Part shown: in pieces, positions 18,157 to 25,836 of the stretch
Position numbering within the stretch: the stretch's first letter is position 1
Layout: the number at the start of each line of letters is the position of its first letter
From: Eubacteriales bacterium
GTDB taxonomy: Bacteria > Bacillota > Clostridia > Lachnospirales > Lachnospiraceae
Length of the DNA stretch: 64,000 nucleotides
Direction of reading: 5' to 3'
NCBI GenBank assembly: GCA_030536555.1
Contig: JAUNPU010000006.1
Location: 1-64,000, forward strand
Translations under genes and position numbers: made by a program
The notes under the pieces: generated by a model
Databases searched by the model: none
What the model was told of the DNA's origin: nothing
Seen by the model: only the letters and a program-made list of their open reading frames with translations

Positions 18157-19619
18157 AATTCCACCTCCTGAGCAAGTTCCAGTGCTTTGAGAGAAGACTT
18201 TGCTTTATTCAGGCATTCCTCAAATTCCTTTTCAGGTACAGAATCTGCCACAATCCCTGCGCCGCTCCGCACAAAAACCTTACCATTTTTCTTATAAGCA
18301 ATGCGGATAGCAATGCAGGTGTCCATATTGCCTGTAAAGTCGATATATCCGATAGCACCGCCGTATATGCCGCGTTTATTGTTTTCAAGCTCATGGATAA
18401 GCTGGCAGGCTCTGATCTTCGGTGCGCCCGACAGCGTTCCTGCAGGCAATACCGCCTCAATCGCATCCAGCGCGTCTTTATCCTCCCGAATCTCGCCACA
18501 CACCGTTGAGCCAATGTGCATTACGTGGGAGAAATGTTCAACAGAGTGGAGTTTTTCGACCTGTACCGTGCCAAATTTGCTGATCTTACCAAGGTCATTT
18601 CTGCCGAGATCAACCAGCATATTGTGTTCGGCAAGCTCCTTTTCATCCGCAAGCAGCTCTGCTTCCAGCGCCCTGTCCTCCTCATCGGTTCTGCCTCTCG
18701 GTCTGGTCCCGGCCAGAGGAAACGTGTGAAGAACACCGTTTTCCAGCTTGACGAGGGTTTCCGGTGAGGCTCCTGCAACCTCAACATCGGTACCGGAGAA
18801 ATAGAACATATACGGTGACGGGTTAATGGTGCGAAGCATACGGTACGTGTTGAGCAAACTGCCCTCAAACGGAGCAGACAGGCGGTTTGACAGTACGATC
18901 TGGAAGATGTCACCTTCACGGATATGATGTTTTGCTTTTTCCACCATACTGCAGAACTGTTCTTTATCAAAAAGCGGTGTGACCTCACCCAGTAGCCTGC
19001 CGCCCGGCTCGTTTTTCTTGTTCCCCTTTTTAAGAAGCTCTTCCAGTTGCTTAAGCTCCATAACCGCCTTATTGTAGCCCACTTCCACATCGTCAAGCGA
19101 CATGTTGACAATGAGAATGATTTTCTGCTTTAAGTGGTCGAAGACGATCACTTTATCAAACAACATCAGGTCAACATCTTTGAACGTCTCGCTATCCTCC
19201 ACATCACATTTGACGGCGGGTTCACTGTACCCGATATAATCGTATGAGAAATATCCGACAAGTCCACCCGTGAAGGAGGGAAGATAATCAAAACGTGGAC
19301 TTTTGTAATCGGCAAGGATCTGGCGAAGATAGTCTGACGGATGATCCGTTTTCACCTTGAGATTGCCGATCTTCATCTCACCATCCATACAGGTAATCTC
19401 CATTTTCGGATCAAATCCGAGAAAGGTATATCGTCCCCACGTTTCATTTGCCTGTGCGGATTCAAGCAGATAGCAATGTGTCGATACATTTTTCAGTATC
19501 TTTAACGTTTCAATCGGGGTTATGAAGTCGGAAAGGATTTCACAGCTTACCGGCAGTACGTTATATTCTGACGCTGAAGCAATTTCTTTGACTTTGGCTA
19601 AAGCCGGCTGAACTTTCAT
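18153..19619 (-). CDS. trpE: Anthranilate synthase component I
   Basis: 488 residues. Converts chorismate plus ammonia to anthranilate. The N-terminal LLESAQ block is the tryptophan feedback-binding site; the chorismate-binding core has IVLSNRLSAPFEG, PSPYMFYF, PLAGTRPRGR and GAIGYIDF. The ATG at 19619 is chosen because GGAGG lies 8 bases upstream. First gene of trpEGDCFBA; expression is governed by the T-box leader just upstream and, at enzyme level, probably by tryptophan. Confidence 0.96.
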   Translation of the reverse strand: MKVQPALAKVKEIASASEYNVLPVSCEILSDFITPIETLKILKNVSTHCYLLESAQANETWGRYTFLGFDPKMEITCMDGEMKIGNLKVKTDHPSDYLRQILADYKSPRFDYLPSFTGGLVGYFSYDYIGYSEPAVKCDVEDSETFKDVDLMLFDKVIVFDHLKQKIILIVNMSLDDVEVGYNKAVMELKQLEELLKKGNKKNEPGGRLLGEVTPLFDKEQFCSMVEKAKHHIREGDIFQIVLSNRLSAPFEGSLLNTYRMLRTINPSPYMFYFSGTDVEVAGASPETLVKLENGVLHTFPLAGTRPRGRTDEEDRALEAELLADEKELAEHNMLVDLGRNDLGKISKFGTVQVEKLHSVEHFSHVMHIGSTVCGEIREDKDALDAIEAVLPAGTLSGAPKIRACQLIHELENNKRGIYGGAIGYIDFTGNMDTCIAIRIAYKKNGKVFVRSGAGIVADSVPEKEFEECLNKAKSSLKALELAQEVEL

Positions 19620-19639
19620 GCAATACACCTCCAAATAAA

Positions 19640-20004
19640 GAAAATTAGGAAAAACTCCTGTGACTTTTATTGCAGTCAAAGGAGTTTTTCCTAACAAAAA
19701 ACGCCCTTGACAGAAATAACCTCTCTGTCAAGGACGAATATAGAACATTGCTTCGCAAGTTCGACACTATCCGCGGTGCCACCTTGATTCACGGCATGAC
19801 CCGTGCACTTAGCAGGATACTAACATATCCCCGGCAAGTTACGCCTGCCTGCAGCGTCGCAGAATACTTTGAGAAACTCTCATTTGACTGCGCCCTCAGC
19901 GGTCCATTTGACAACTTGTTTCTTGCCTGACTCTCAGCATCGCAGGCTCTCTGTAAAGGCATCATTGCCGTTATCTCCGCTTCAACGGTTTGAAGAATTA
20001 AATT
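19640..20004 (-). ncRNA. Tryptophan T-box riboswitch (trp operon leader)
   Basis: The leader carries the universal T-box antiterminator sequence AAGGTGGCACCGCGGA (19785-19770, minus strand), which pairs with the NCCA end of uncharged tRNA. Upstream, the specifier loop reads AAATGGACCGCTGAGGG, with the TGG tryptophan codon at 19906-19904 followed by the usual ACC. The terminator hairpin lies at the 3' end. Uncharged tRNA-Trp should stabilise the antiterminator and allow transcription of trpEGDCFBA. Exact 5' and 3' limits are approximate. Confidence 0.92.
19647..19692 (-). terminator. T-box-controlled terminator before trpE
   Basis: AGGAAAAACTCC and GGAGTTTTTCCT arms (12 bases, perfect) around a 22-base loop. 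The hairpin lies between the antiterminator motif and the trpE ribosome site. Confidence 0.85.
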
Positions 20005-20010
20005 TCCCAT

Positions 20011-20039
20011 ATCATATTACAAATTTATCTTGGTGTCAA
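20011..20039 (-). promoter_or_regulatory. Promoter of the trp operon
   Basis: TTGACA (20039-20034), 17-base spacer, TATGAT (20016-20011) on the minus strand; transcription would begin near 20004, at the 5' end of the T-box leader. Confidence 0.85.
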
Positions 20040-20081
20040 TAGAAAGTTGAAAATAATTTTCACAATAATTTCCACAAAAAA

Positions 20082-20119
20082 AGCAGGCGAATCCTGCTCC
20101 GTAGCATGACTCGCCTGCT
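20082..20119 (-). terminator. Terminator of hsp20 copy 1
   Basis: AGCAGGCGA / TCGCCTGCT hairpin followed on the minus strand by seven T residues, just after the hsp20 stop codon. A nearly identical hairpin follows hsp20 copy 2 at 22363-22402. Confidence 0.85.
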
Positions 20120-20131
20120 CATATTCTTCCA

Positions 20132-20557
20132 TTATCCCTCAATGGCAATGTATTTCTTGTTTTCCACTGCCGGTTTCTCTTCCTTCTTAGGAACCAGCAG
20201 CTTCAAGGTACCGTCTTCAAACTTCGCCTTGATATCCGCTTCGGTAACTCCATCGCCTACATAAAAGCTTCTGCTGCAGGAACCGCTGTAACGTTCACGG
20301 CGGATGTACTGACCTTTCTCATCCTTCTCGTCCTTGCTGGAATTCGAGACTGCGCTGATGGTCATGTAACCATCCTTCAGTTCTGCCTTTACATCCTCTT
20401 TCTTAACGCCCGGCAGGTTCATGGTGATCTCATATCCGTTATCGGTATCTTTAATATCGGTCTTCATCAGTCCGCTGGTATCTGCCGCCTGACTTCTGAA
20501 TGGGTAATCAAAAAAGTTATCAAATAAGTTTTCTCCAAAAATACTAGGCATTAACAT
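20132..20557 (-). CDS. Small heat-shock protein, Hsp20/alpha-crystallin family (copy 1)
   Basis: 141 residues. An ATP-independent chaperone that binds unfolding proteins in large oligomers. The alpha-crystallin domain spans about residues 30-125 (MNLPGVKKEDVKAELKDGYMTISA, RRERYSGSCSRSFYVG, KFEDGTLKLLVPKKE). The N-terminal start MLMPSIFGE and the C-terminal end KKYIAIEG are shared with copy 2. AGGAG lies 9 bases before the ATG. Its promoter overlaps a CIRCE element, so it should be repressed by HrcA and induced by heat. Confidence 0.93.
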   Translation of the reverse strand: MLMPSIFGENLFDNFFDYPFRSQAADTSGLMKTDIKDTDNGYEITMNLPGVKKEDVKAELKDGYMTISAVSNSSKDEKDEKGQYIRRERYSGSCSRSFYVGDGVTEADIKAKFEDGTLKLLVPKKEEKPAVENKKYIAIEG

Positions 20558-20680
20558 AAGTCATCTCTCCTTTTTTAATCCATATGCTTGTTTACCTTGT
20601 TTCTTTGGACGGAGGATTCGAGATTCACAGGATCTGTCTTGCTTGTTATCCTTTTTTCTCTCTTCCTTTGTTCTAGCTAC

Positions 20681-20723
20681 GTTATAACACCAGTCGTTAG
20701 CACTGTCAATAGTTGAGTGCTAA
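20681..20723 (-). promoter_or_regulatory. CIRCE operator and promoter of hsp20 copy 1
   Basis: The HrcA operator TTAGCACTg-N9-GAGTGCTAA occupies 20697-20723 with one mismatch to the consensus. On the minus strand the -35 box TTGACA (20709-20704) lies inside the CIRCE spacer and the -10 box TATAAC is at 20686-20681, with a 17-base spacer. HrcA binding would therefore block RNA polymerase directly. Confidence 0.9.
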
Positions 20724-20792
20724 TATTCACAGATTTTTCACATTTTCTTTATTTTATCTGATTATAACCGGTTTCTCTTTAAAACTATCCCA

Positions 20793-22286
20793 TCATGGGC
20801 AGAGATAGCCGTCTACCAAAACGACATCAGACAAATCCATATGATCAACTGCCCGACAAACTTCATCGTAGCATGCCCGCACATATCCGTTGGCACAGAT
20901 AGAATCGCCTGCTGACATAGGCAAACCGTCTTTCTCCATAATAATAGAACTATCACTCATATTGACGATGACAGCAATTTCCGGATTCTCTTTGGGGTGT
21001 GCAACTAGCTGAATGTTGGATTCTTCCTCATAAATAAAAATTTGCTCAAAACAACCGGCATCCTGCAAAATATTTTTTAGTTTTTCAGCCCTTGCCTCCT
21101 GCTCATCTGTGACTCTGCCGGCAGTATCATCTTCCCACGCTCTCTCTTCTGGAATTTCAGGAATAAAGACATCTTTTGTTTGAAGTTTTTCTTTGCTTAA
21201 TAAAGCATCCAATTGTCTGCCCATGATGGACTCTAACTGCTTTACCCGTTCTTCCGGGAACCGCTCATCTCCACGGAACGAGAACTCATAACCTTTCAAG
21301 GAAACCAGGTCAGACCTTATCTGCGGAGTGAGCGCCGCTTGTCCGATTTCTGTAAAATCATTTCCGATTCTTGGTCCGTAGTCCTTCAGTTTCAAGCCTA
21401 AATGTGAAAAATCCACCCGTTCCAGATATGGCAGCATCGACATATTCAGATCAAAAATCGGAGCCATTCGAATTATATCCTGTGTCTCATTATTGACCAG
21501 GGCTCCATGATTTCCGGCATGCCGGTCCACATTGAAGGTAAGCGCATCCAAAACGAGCATACGCCGGAATTCGTCTTCTGATCCAATTTCGTGATAGAAT
21601 CGCAACATTGCATCTGCATCCATTGACTGCCCTAACCGGCTGTACGGTACATATCCGTATGTTTCATCTGTAAAAAGCTGACATTTCGACGCAAGCTGAC
21701 CATGAATGTGGGCTAACCGGTATTGTACTGGGTCATTGCAGAGTTTTTCAGCAATCTCAGATGCCAGAATCTCGGAATATGGCTCTAACCCGGAGTTCCT
21801 TGCTCCATCGCTTCCGGCTTTATAGAGAAAGATTCCATCTTTTTCTCGTTTCCAGCATTTTCGGAAACTGCCTTCCGTGGACAGCTCCGGAGATGTACTC
21901 GACAGCTGGAGTCCATATAGACCAATTCCCTCAAAAGCAAGCTTTGATATGACCTCATTATATTCATTTTGATAGAGGGAAACGTCTTCCCATTTGACCT
22001 GCTCACGTTCTGCTTTTATCCAAAAAGTGTCATTAATTGAAGCAGCATGCGTTACTTTTATGAATCCCTCTGCTGTGCGGCAACCGCATTGTTCCATCAA
22101 TTGATGAAGGGAACGGTTATGCTTGGATGCTTTGCGATTTTCTATCCATTCGCCGATTGAGCGAAATCCTATCGGCAGATGATGATCTCCTGTTTGTTCT
22201 ATATCAGACAGAGACTCTCCAAGGAGTCCTTCCGTAATTTGAAATTTCGCAATTACGGCATTTTTATTCATCAAATAGTAATGCAT
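20793..22286 (-). CDS. HipA-like kinase-domain protein
   Basis: 497 residues. The central part (about 140-370) resembles the HipA C-terminal kinase fold: FLYKAGSDGARNSG as the nucleotide loop, NVDRHAGNHG as the catalytic loop and APIFDLNMSM as the metal-binding aspartate block. It lacks the usual N-terminal HipA domain and carries a C-terminal acidic extension of about 120 residues of unknown role. No HipB-type antitoxin gene adjoins it. The ATG at 22286 has a GAGAGGGGG purine run about 8 bases upstream. The gene is placed between two nearly identical hsp20 units. Whether it acts as a toxin or persister factor, or as another kind of protein kinase, cannot be told. Confidence 0.7.
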   Translation of the reverse strand: MHYYLMNKNAVIAKFQITEGLLGESLSDIEQTGDHHLPIGFRSIGEWIENRKASKHNRSLHQLMEQCGCRTAEGFIKVTHAASINDTFWIKAEREQVKWEDVSLYQNEYNEVISKLAFEGIGLYGLQLSSTSPELSTEGSFRKCWKREKDGIFLYKAGSDGARNSGLEPYSEILASEIAEKLCNDPVQYRLAHIHGQLASKCQLFTDETYGYVPYSRLGQSMDADAMLRFYHEIGSEDEFRRMLVLDALTFNVDRHAGNHGALVNNETQDIIRMAPIFDLNMSMLPYLERVDFSHLGLKLKDYGPRIGNDFTEIGQAALTPQIRSDLVSLKGYEFSFRGDERFPEERVKQLESIMGRQLDALLSKEKLQTKDVFIPEIPEERAWEDDTAGRVTDEQEARAEKLKNILQDAGCFEQIFIYEEESNIQLVAHPKENPEIAVIVNMSDSSIIMEKDGLPMSAGDSICANGYVRACYDEVCRAVDHMDLSDVVLVDGYLCP

Positions 22287-22362
22287 ATGGTTGTCCCCCT
22301 CTCTTACGAATATAATAACATACGATGGAACGGGCTGCAATGATTGTTCTGACACAAAAAAA

Positions 22363-22402
22363 GAGCAGGCGAATCCTGCACCGTAGCATGACTCGCCTGC
22401 TC
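22363..22402 (-). terminator. Terminator of hsp20 copy 2
   Basis: GAGCAGGCGA / TCGCCTGCTC hairpin followed by a T run on the minus strand; near-identical to the terminator of copy 1. Confidence 0.85.
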
Positions 22403-22413
22403 ATATTCTTCCA

Positions 22414-22878
22414 TTATCCCTCAATGGCAATATATTTCTTCTCTTCCACTGCCGGTTTTGCTTCCTTCTTCGGGACGAAGAGTTTCAGAATACCATGCTT
22501 AAACTCACCCTTGATGTCGGCTTCCGTAACTTCCTCGCCAACATAGAAGGAACGCTCGCAAGCGCCTGCATAACGCTCACGACGGATGTACCTGCCGGTT
22601 TTCTTCTCCTGCTCGTCCTGATCCAGTCCCTTTGCGGCGCTGACGGTCAGCGTACCATTTTCCAGTGAACCGGAAATCTCATCCTTCGTAAATCCCGGCA
22701 GATCCATCTCCAACTCGTAGCCTTCCTCAGTCTCCTTAATATCGGTCTTCATCAGGTTCCGGCTGTGATGTCCATACAGTTTTCTTTCTGCCTTCTTCAT
22801 ATCTCTGTCATCAAAGAACGGAAAATCTCTCATAAAATCATCAAACATATCCTCACCAAAAATACTAGGCATTAACAT
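22414..22878 (-). CDS. Small heat-shock protein, Hsp20/alpha-crystallin family (copy 2)
   Basis: 154 residues, the paralogue of copy 1, with the same start (MLMPSIFGE) and end (KKYIAIEG) and the same crystallin core (MDLPGFTKDEISGSLENGTL, RRERYAGACERSFYVG). It is longer by a charged stretch near residues 22-36 (DDRDMKKAERKLYGHH). The leader, ribosome site, CIRCE promoter and terminator are nearly the same as those of copy 1, so the whole transcription unit was duplicated. Confidence 0.93.
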   Translation of the reverse strand: MLMPSIFGEDMFDDFMRDFPFFDDRDMKKAERKLYGHHSRNLMKTDIKETEEGYELEMDLPGFTKDEISGSLENGTLTVSAAKGLDQDEQEKKTGRYIRRERYAGACERSFYVGEEVTEADIKGEFKHGILKLFVPKKEAKPAVEEKKYIAIEG

Positions 22879-23000
22879 AAGTCATCTCTCCTTTTTTAAT
22901 CCATATGCTTGTTTACCTTGTTTCTTGGGACTGGGGATTTGAGATTCACAGGATCTGTACTGCTGTTGTCCTTTTTTCTCTCTTCCTTTGTTCTAGCTAC

Positions 23001-23043
23001 GTTATAGCACTAGTTGTTAGCACTGTCAATAGTTGAGTGCTAA
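23001..23043 (-). promoter_or_regulatory. CIRCE operator and promoter of hsp20 copy 2
   Basis: CIRCE at 23017-23043 (TTAGCACTg-N9-GAGTGCTAA, same single mismatch as copy 1). On the minus strand TTGACA (23029-23024) and TATAAC (23006-23001) are 17 bases apart. Predicted HrcA control. Confidence 0.9.
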
Positions 23044-23113
23044 TATTCACAGTTTTTTCACACTTTCTTTGATTTGTCTGATTATAGCTGAGTTTCCCGC
23101 CGCTTTCGTCTCT

Positions 23114-23719
23114 TTATTCCTGCATCGTCTCCTCCAGAATATGCAGACATTTCTTCATGGACCGCTCAAATTCCTTCTCGTTGTTGTTATGGAACACAAT
23201 CAAATCATCCTTGACATGGGGATCGTCCAGATTCTCCGGCACCTCAAAATCGCAGCTCTTCAAATATTCATCCCAGTGCTCCAGCTTCCAGGTATCCCGG
23301 TCTGAGTTGCGCTCGATCATGCGCTTATGGACAATCTCCGGCGATGTCTCCACCCAGATCACAACCAGCGTGGCATGCTTTTCAGCCAGCTTCGCTTTCA
23401 GCCGGTGAATATAGTCCATATCCCGGATTTCTCTGGTAAACGGCGCATTGATCAGCACAATATCATCATAGTTCAATGCCTCCAGCGCCAGTTCCACCAC
23501 GCAGTCATATTCATAATCCCGGATGTTTTTCTCAAAGAACTGGCTGCTCCTGTCATAAGGCTGGTTCGCAACCACAAAAATCTGCTTCGACAAGGTAATC
23601 AGGGTATCCTTGTCCAGATAGACCACATGCTGCAGTCTTGCTGCAAGAGCTTTGGAAATATAGGTTTTTCCGCAGGCCGGCGGAGAAGTGACCAGTATCA
23701 GTTTTTTAACCATAATCAT
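23114..23719 (-). CDS. P-loop kinase-like protein (AAA_33/zeta-like)
   Basis: About 201 residues. LILVTSPPACGKTYISKALA at the N-terminus is a P-loop of the small nucleoside/zeta-type kinase group, followed by VYLDKDTLIT, VLINAPFTREIRD and VVIWVETSPEIVHKRMIERN, where lid arginines would lie. It ends with an acidic DDLIVFHNNNEKEFERSM region. The ATG at 23719 is chosen, with AAGGA 7 bases upstream. It has its own promoter and a leader with a long hairpin. The substrate is not identifiable from sequence. Confidence 0.65.
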   Translation of the reverse strand: MIMVKKLILVTSPPACGKTYISKALAARLQHVVYLDKDTLITLSKQIFVVANQPYDRSSQFFEKNIRDYEYDCVVELALEALNYDDIVLINAPFTREIRDMDYIHRLKAKLAEKHATLVVIWVETSPEIVHKRMIERNSDRDTWKLEHWDEYLKSCDFEVPENLDDPHVKDDLIVFHNNNEKEFERSMKKCLHILEETMQE

Positions 23720-23744
23720 CACACTTTCCTTAAATCATGAAATA

Positions 23745-23792
23745 GACAACGGAGTCTCCATGCGTCAATCGCACAGCTGAGACTCCGTTGTC
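23745..23792 (-). promoter_or_regulatory. Leader hairpin before the P-loop kinase gene
   Basis: GACAACGGAGTCTC and GAGACTCCGTTGTC form 14 perfect pairs around a 20-base loop, inside the 5' leader of the kinase transcript and about 25 bases before its start codon. It is not followed by a T run, so it could be an RNA control element, or it could block transcripts arriving from phnX. Which is not clear. Confidence 0.5.
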
Positions 23793-23815
23793 CTCTTGTT
23801 CTGTATGTTGTATGG

Positions 23816-23844
23816 ATTATATCACCATAATTTTCGAAATACAA
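23816..23844 (-). promoter_or_regulatory. Promoter of the P-loop kinase gene
   Basis: TTGTAT (23844-23839), 17-base spacer, TATAAT (23821-23816) on the minus strand, upstream of the leader hairpin. Confidence 0.65.
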
Positions 23845-23959
23845 CCCGTAATTTTGACCGTTTTCGGGAAGATTTTTTTGTACGTTTTCCAATACTATTT
23901 TATGCCAATTTTGACACTTTTCCATAGGAAGTTTAAAGGCAGCAAGCCAAAAACTCAAG

Positions 23960-24733
23960 TTACTTCTTCAGCACATCCAGCAATTCTCCCATATTCATAA
24001 TCACCGCATCTGCTCCGGCATTCAGGAAGCTCTGTTTTACCTTCTCGGTTCTCTCAGCTTTTTCCTGCGCATCCATCGCTTCGTATTCTTCCTTCGTCAC
24101 ACCCATTTCCGAGCTGCCTTCCACCACGCCGATCGTGAAGATGCCTGCATTCTTTCCTTCTTTGATATCGGAAATGGTATCTCCGACCTTCACCACCTGG
24201 TCTGCGGAATGTACGCCGAGCACTTCCATGTTCCTGTATATCATATACGGGTATGGTCTTCCCGCATTTCCTACGGCATTGGGAGTGAACCAGGCATCCG
24301 GTGCATATCCGTTCTCTGCTGCCTTCGGAACAACAACTGCCATCATCTCATCGGTATATCCTGTTGTGGAGCCAATCTTGATTCCCATTTCTCTCAGAGC
24401 CGCAACAGTCTCCAGAACCCCCGGCTTTACGTCGGCGAACCGGTCCAGAATGCTCATCAGCTTTTCCTCAAAGATGGAATACAGGGCATCAATATCCGTT
24501 TCTTCCGGATTTCTTCCATAAGTCTCTGCCCAGAGATCATGGATTCTCGGCATGGCAAGCATCGTCTTGATATGGTCTCTTTTCAGCATGCCCATGGGTT
24601 TTCTGACTTCATCCATCGTCGGTTCGATTCCATAGTGACGAAATACCTCCAGGAATGCCTGCACCGGTGCAAAGCACCCGTAATCAATGGTTGTTCCTGC
24701 CCAGTCAAAAATTACTGCCTCAATATTCTTCAT
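23960..24733 (-). CDS. phnX: Phosphonoacetaldehyde hydrolase
   Basis: 257 residues, HAD superfamily. It splits phosphonoacetaldehyde into acetaldehyde and phosphate. The nucleophile aspartate is D10 in IFDWAGTTID, with the PhnX-specific alanine two residues later. The Schiff-base lysine is K51 in MGMLKRDH, and KVGDTISDIKEGKNAG is HAD motif III. The start overlaps the phnW stop as ATGA. Last gene of the phosphonate operon; with PhnW it lets the cell use 2-aminoethylphosphonate as a phosphorus source. Confidence 0.95.
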   Translation of the reverse strand: MKNIEAVIFDWAGTTIDYGCFAPVQAFLEVFRHYGIEPTMDEVRKPMGMLKRDHIKTMLAMPRIHDLWAETYGRNPEETDIDALYSIFEEKLMSILDRFADVKPGVLETVAALREMGIKIGSTTGYTDEMMAVVVPKAAENGYAPDAWFTPNAVGNAGRPYPYMIYRNMEVLGVHSADQVVKVGDTISDIKEGKNAGIFTIGVVEGSSEMGVTKEEYEAMDAQEKAERTEKVKQSFLNAGADAVIMNMGELLDVLKK

Positions 24734-25815
24734 TTGATATACTCTCCTATCAGCTCAACTACTTTTAAAATGTCTTCCTCATAGATTTCTCCGATATTGC
24801 CAATCCGGAATGTATCTGCCTCCGTCACCTTGCCCGGATAGATTGCGTATCCCCGGTCCTTGATATACTGATACATCTCCGGGAACGAAAATGTATGATT
24901 CTCCGGATAGAAGAATGTGGTAATAATCGGTCCCTGATGCTCTGCATCGATGTATGGTTTCACCCCAAGCTCTGCAAGCTTTTTGATCAAAAGGCGGTTG
25001 TTGTCCGTATATCTCTTGTTTCTCGCCGGAATTCCCCCCTCTTCCTCCAGCTCTTTGAGCGCCTGCTCAAAGGCAAGCACAACGTGAGTCGGGGAGGTGA
25101 ATCTCCACTTTCCATCCTTTTCCATGGTCTTCCACTGATCGTACAGATCCAGTGACAGGCTCCGTGCCTTTCCCTCACATTCCATCAGTTTATCACGCTT
25201 TGCAATGATAAATGAAAATCCCGGAACCCCCTGGATGCATTTGTTTGCACTGCTGATGATAAAATCGATTCCCCATGCTCCCACAGGAATATCCACGCCG
25301 CCGAAGCTGCTCATGGCATCTACGATCATCGTGCATCCATGCTCCTTCACCACGCGGGCAACCGACTGGATGTCATTTAAAATACCGGAGGTTGTCTCGC
25401 TGTGCACCATGGATACGTGGGTGATATCCGGGTTGGAATCCAGAATATCCGCCACCTTCTTCGCATCCGGTACTTTGTCGTATACCTCATTGTAAATCAT
25501 GTAGTTGAGTTTTGCATGCTTCGCAATGTCTTCCATGCGCTCGCCGTATGCACCGTTGGCCGCAATCAACAGCCTGTCCTTCTCTCCCACTGCACTTGTA
25601 AGCACAGCTTCCACGCCGAACGTTCCGCTTCCCTGCATCAGTATGACAGTATAATCCTCCTCAGATACATGCGCAAGCTCCAGCAGCTTCCTGCGGATGT
25701 CCTGTGTGATCGCCTTGTAGTCATCATCCCAGGTGCAGTGGTCAAACATCATTTCTCTCTTTACCGTCTCCGTTGTCGTAAGCGGCCCCGGGGTAAGCAG
25801 TTTATAATTTTTCAT
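24730..25815 (-). CDS. phnW: 2-aminoethylphosphonate-pyruvate transaminase
   Basis: 361 residues, class V aminotransferase. Converts 2-aminoethylphosphonate and pyruvate to phosphonoacetaldehyde and alanine. LLTPGPLTTTETVK is the family N-terminus, MQGSGTFGVEAV the cofactor-phosphate region, DAMSSFGG the aspartate that contacts the ring, and K192 in SSANKCIQG the pyridoxal-phosphate lysine. It follows the binding-protein part of the transporter by about 20 bases and overlaps phnX. Confidence 0.95.
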   Translation of the reverse strand: MKNYKLLTPGPLTTTETVKREMMFDHCTWDDDYKAITQDIRRKLLELAHVSEEDYTVILMQGSGTFGVEAVLTSAVGEKDRLLIAANGAYGERMEDIAKHAKLNYMIYNEVYDKVPDAKKVADILDSNPDITHVSMVHSETTSGILNDIQSVARVVKEHGCTMIVDAMSSFGGVDIPVGAWGIDFIISSANKCIQGVPGFSFIIAKRDKLMECEGKARSLSLDLYDQWKTMEKDGKWRFTSPTHVVLAFEQALKELEEEGGIPARNKRYTDNNRLLIKKLAELGVKPYIDAEHQGPIITTFFYPENHTFSFPEMYQYIKDRGYAIYPGKVTEADTFRIGNIGEIYEEDILKVVELIGEYIK

Positions 25816-25836
25816 CTCATTTCTCCTCTTTCACTT

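Noticed and set aside
19670-19930. Short plus-strand open frame inside the trp leader
   Set aside because: It lies wholly within the T-box RNA, whose core motif and specifier explain the sequence.
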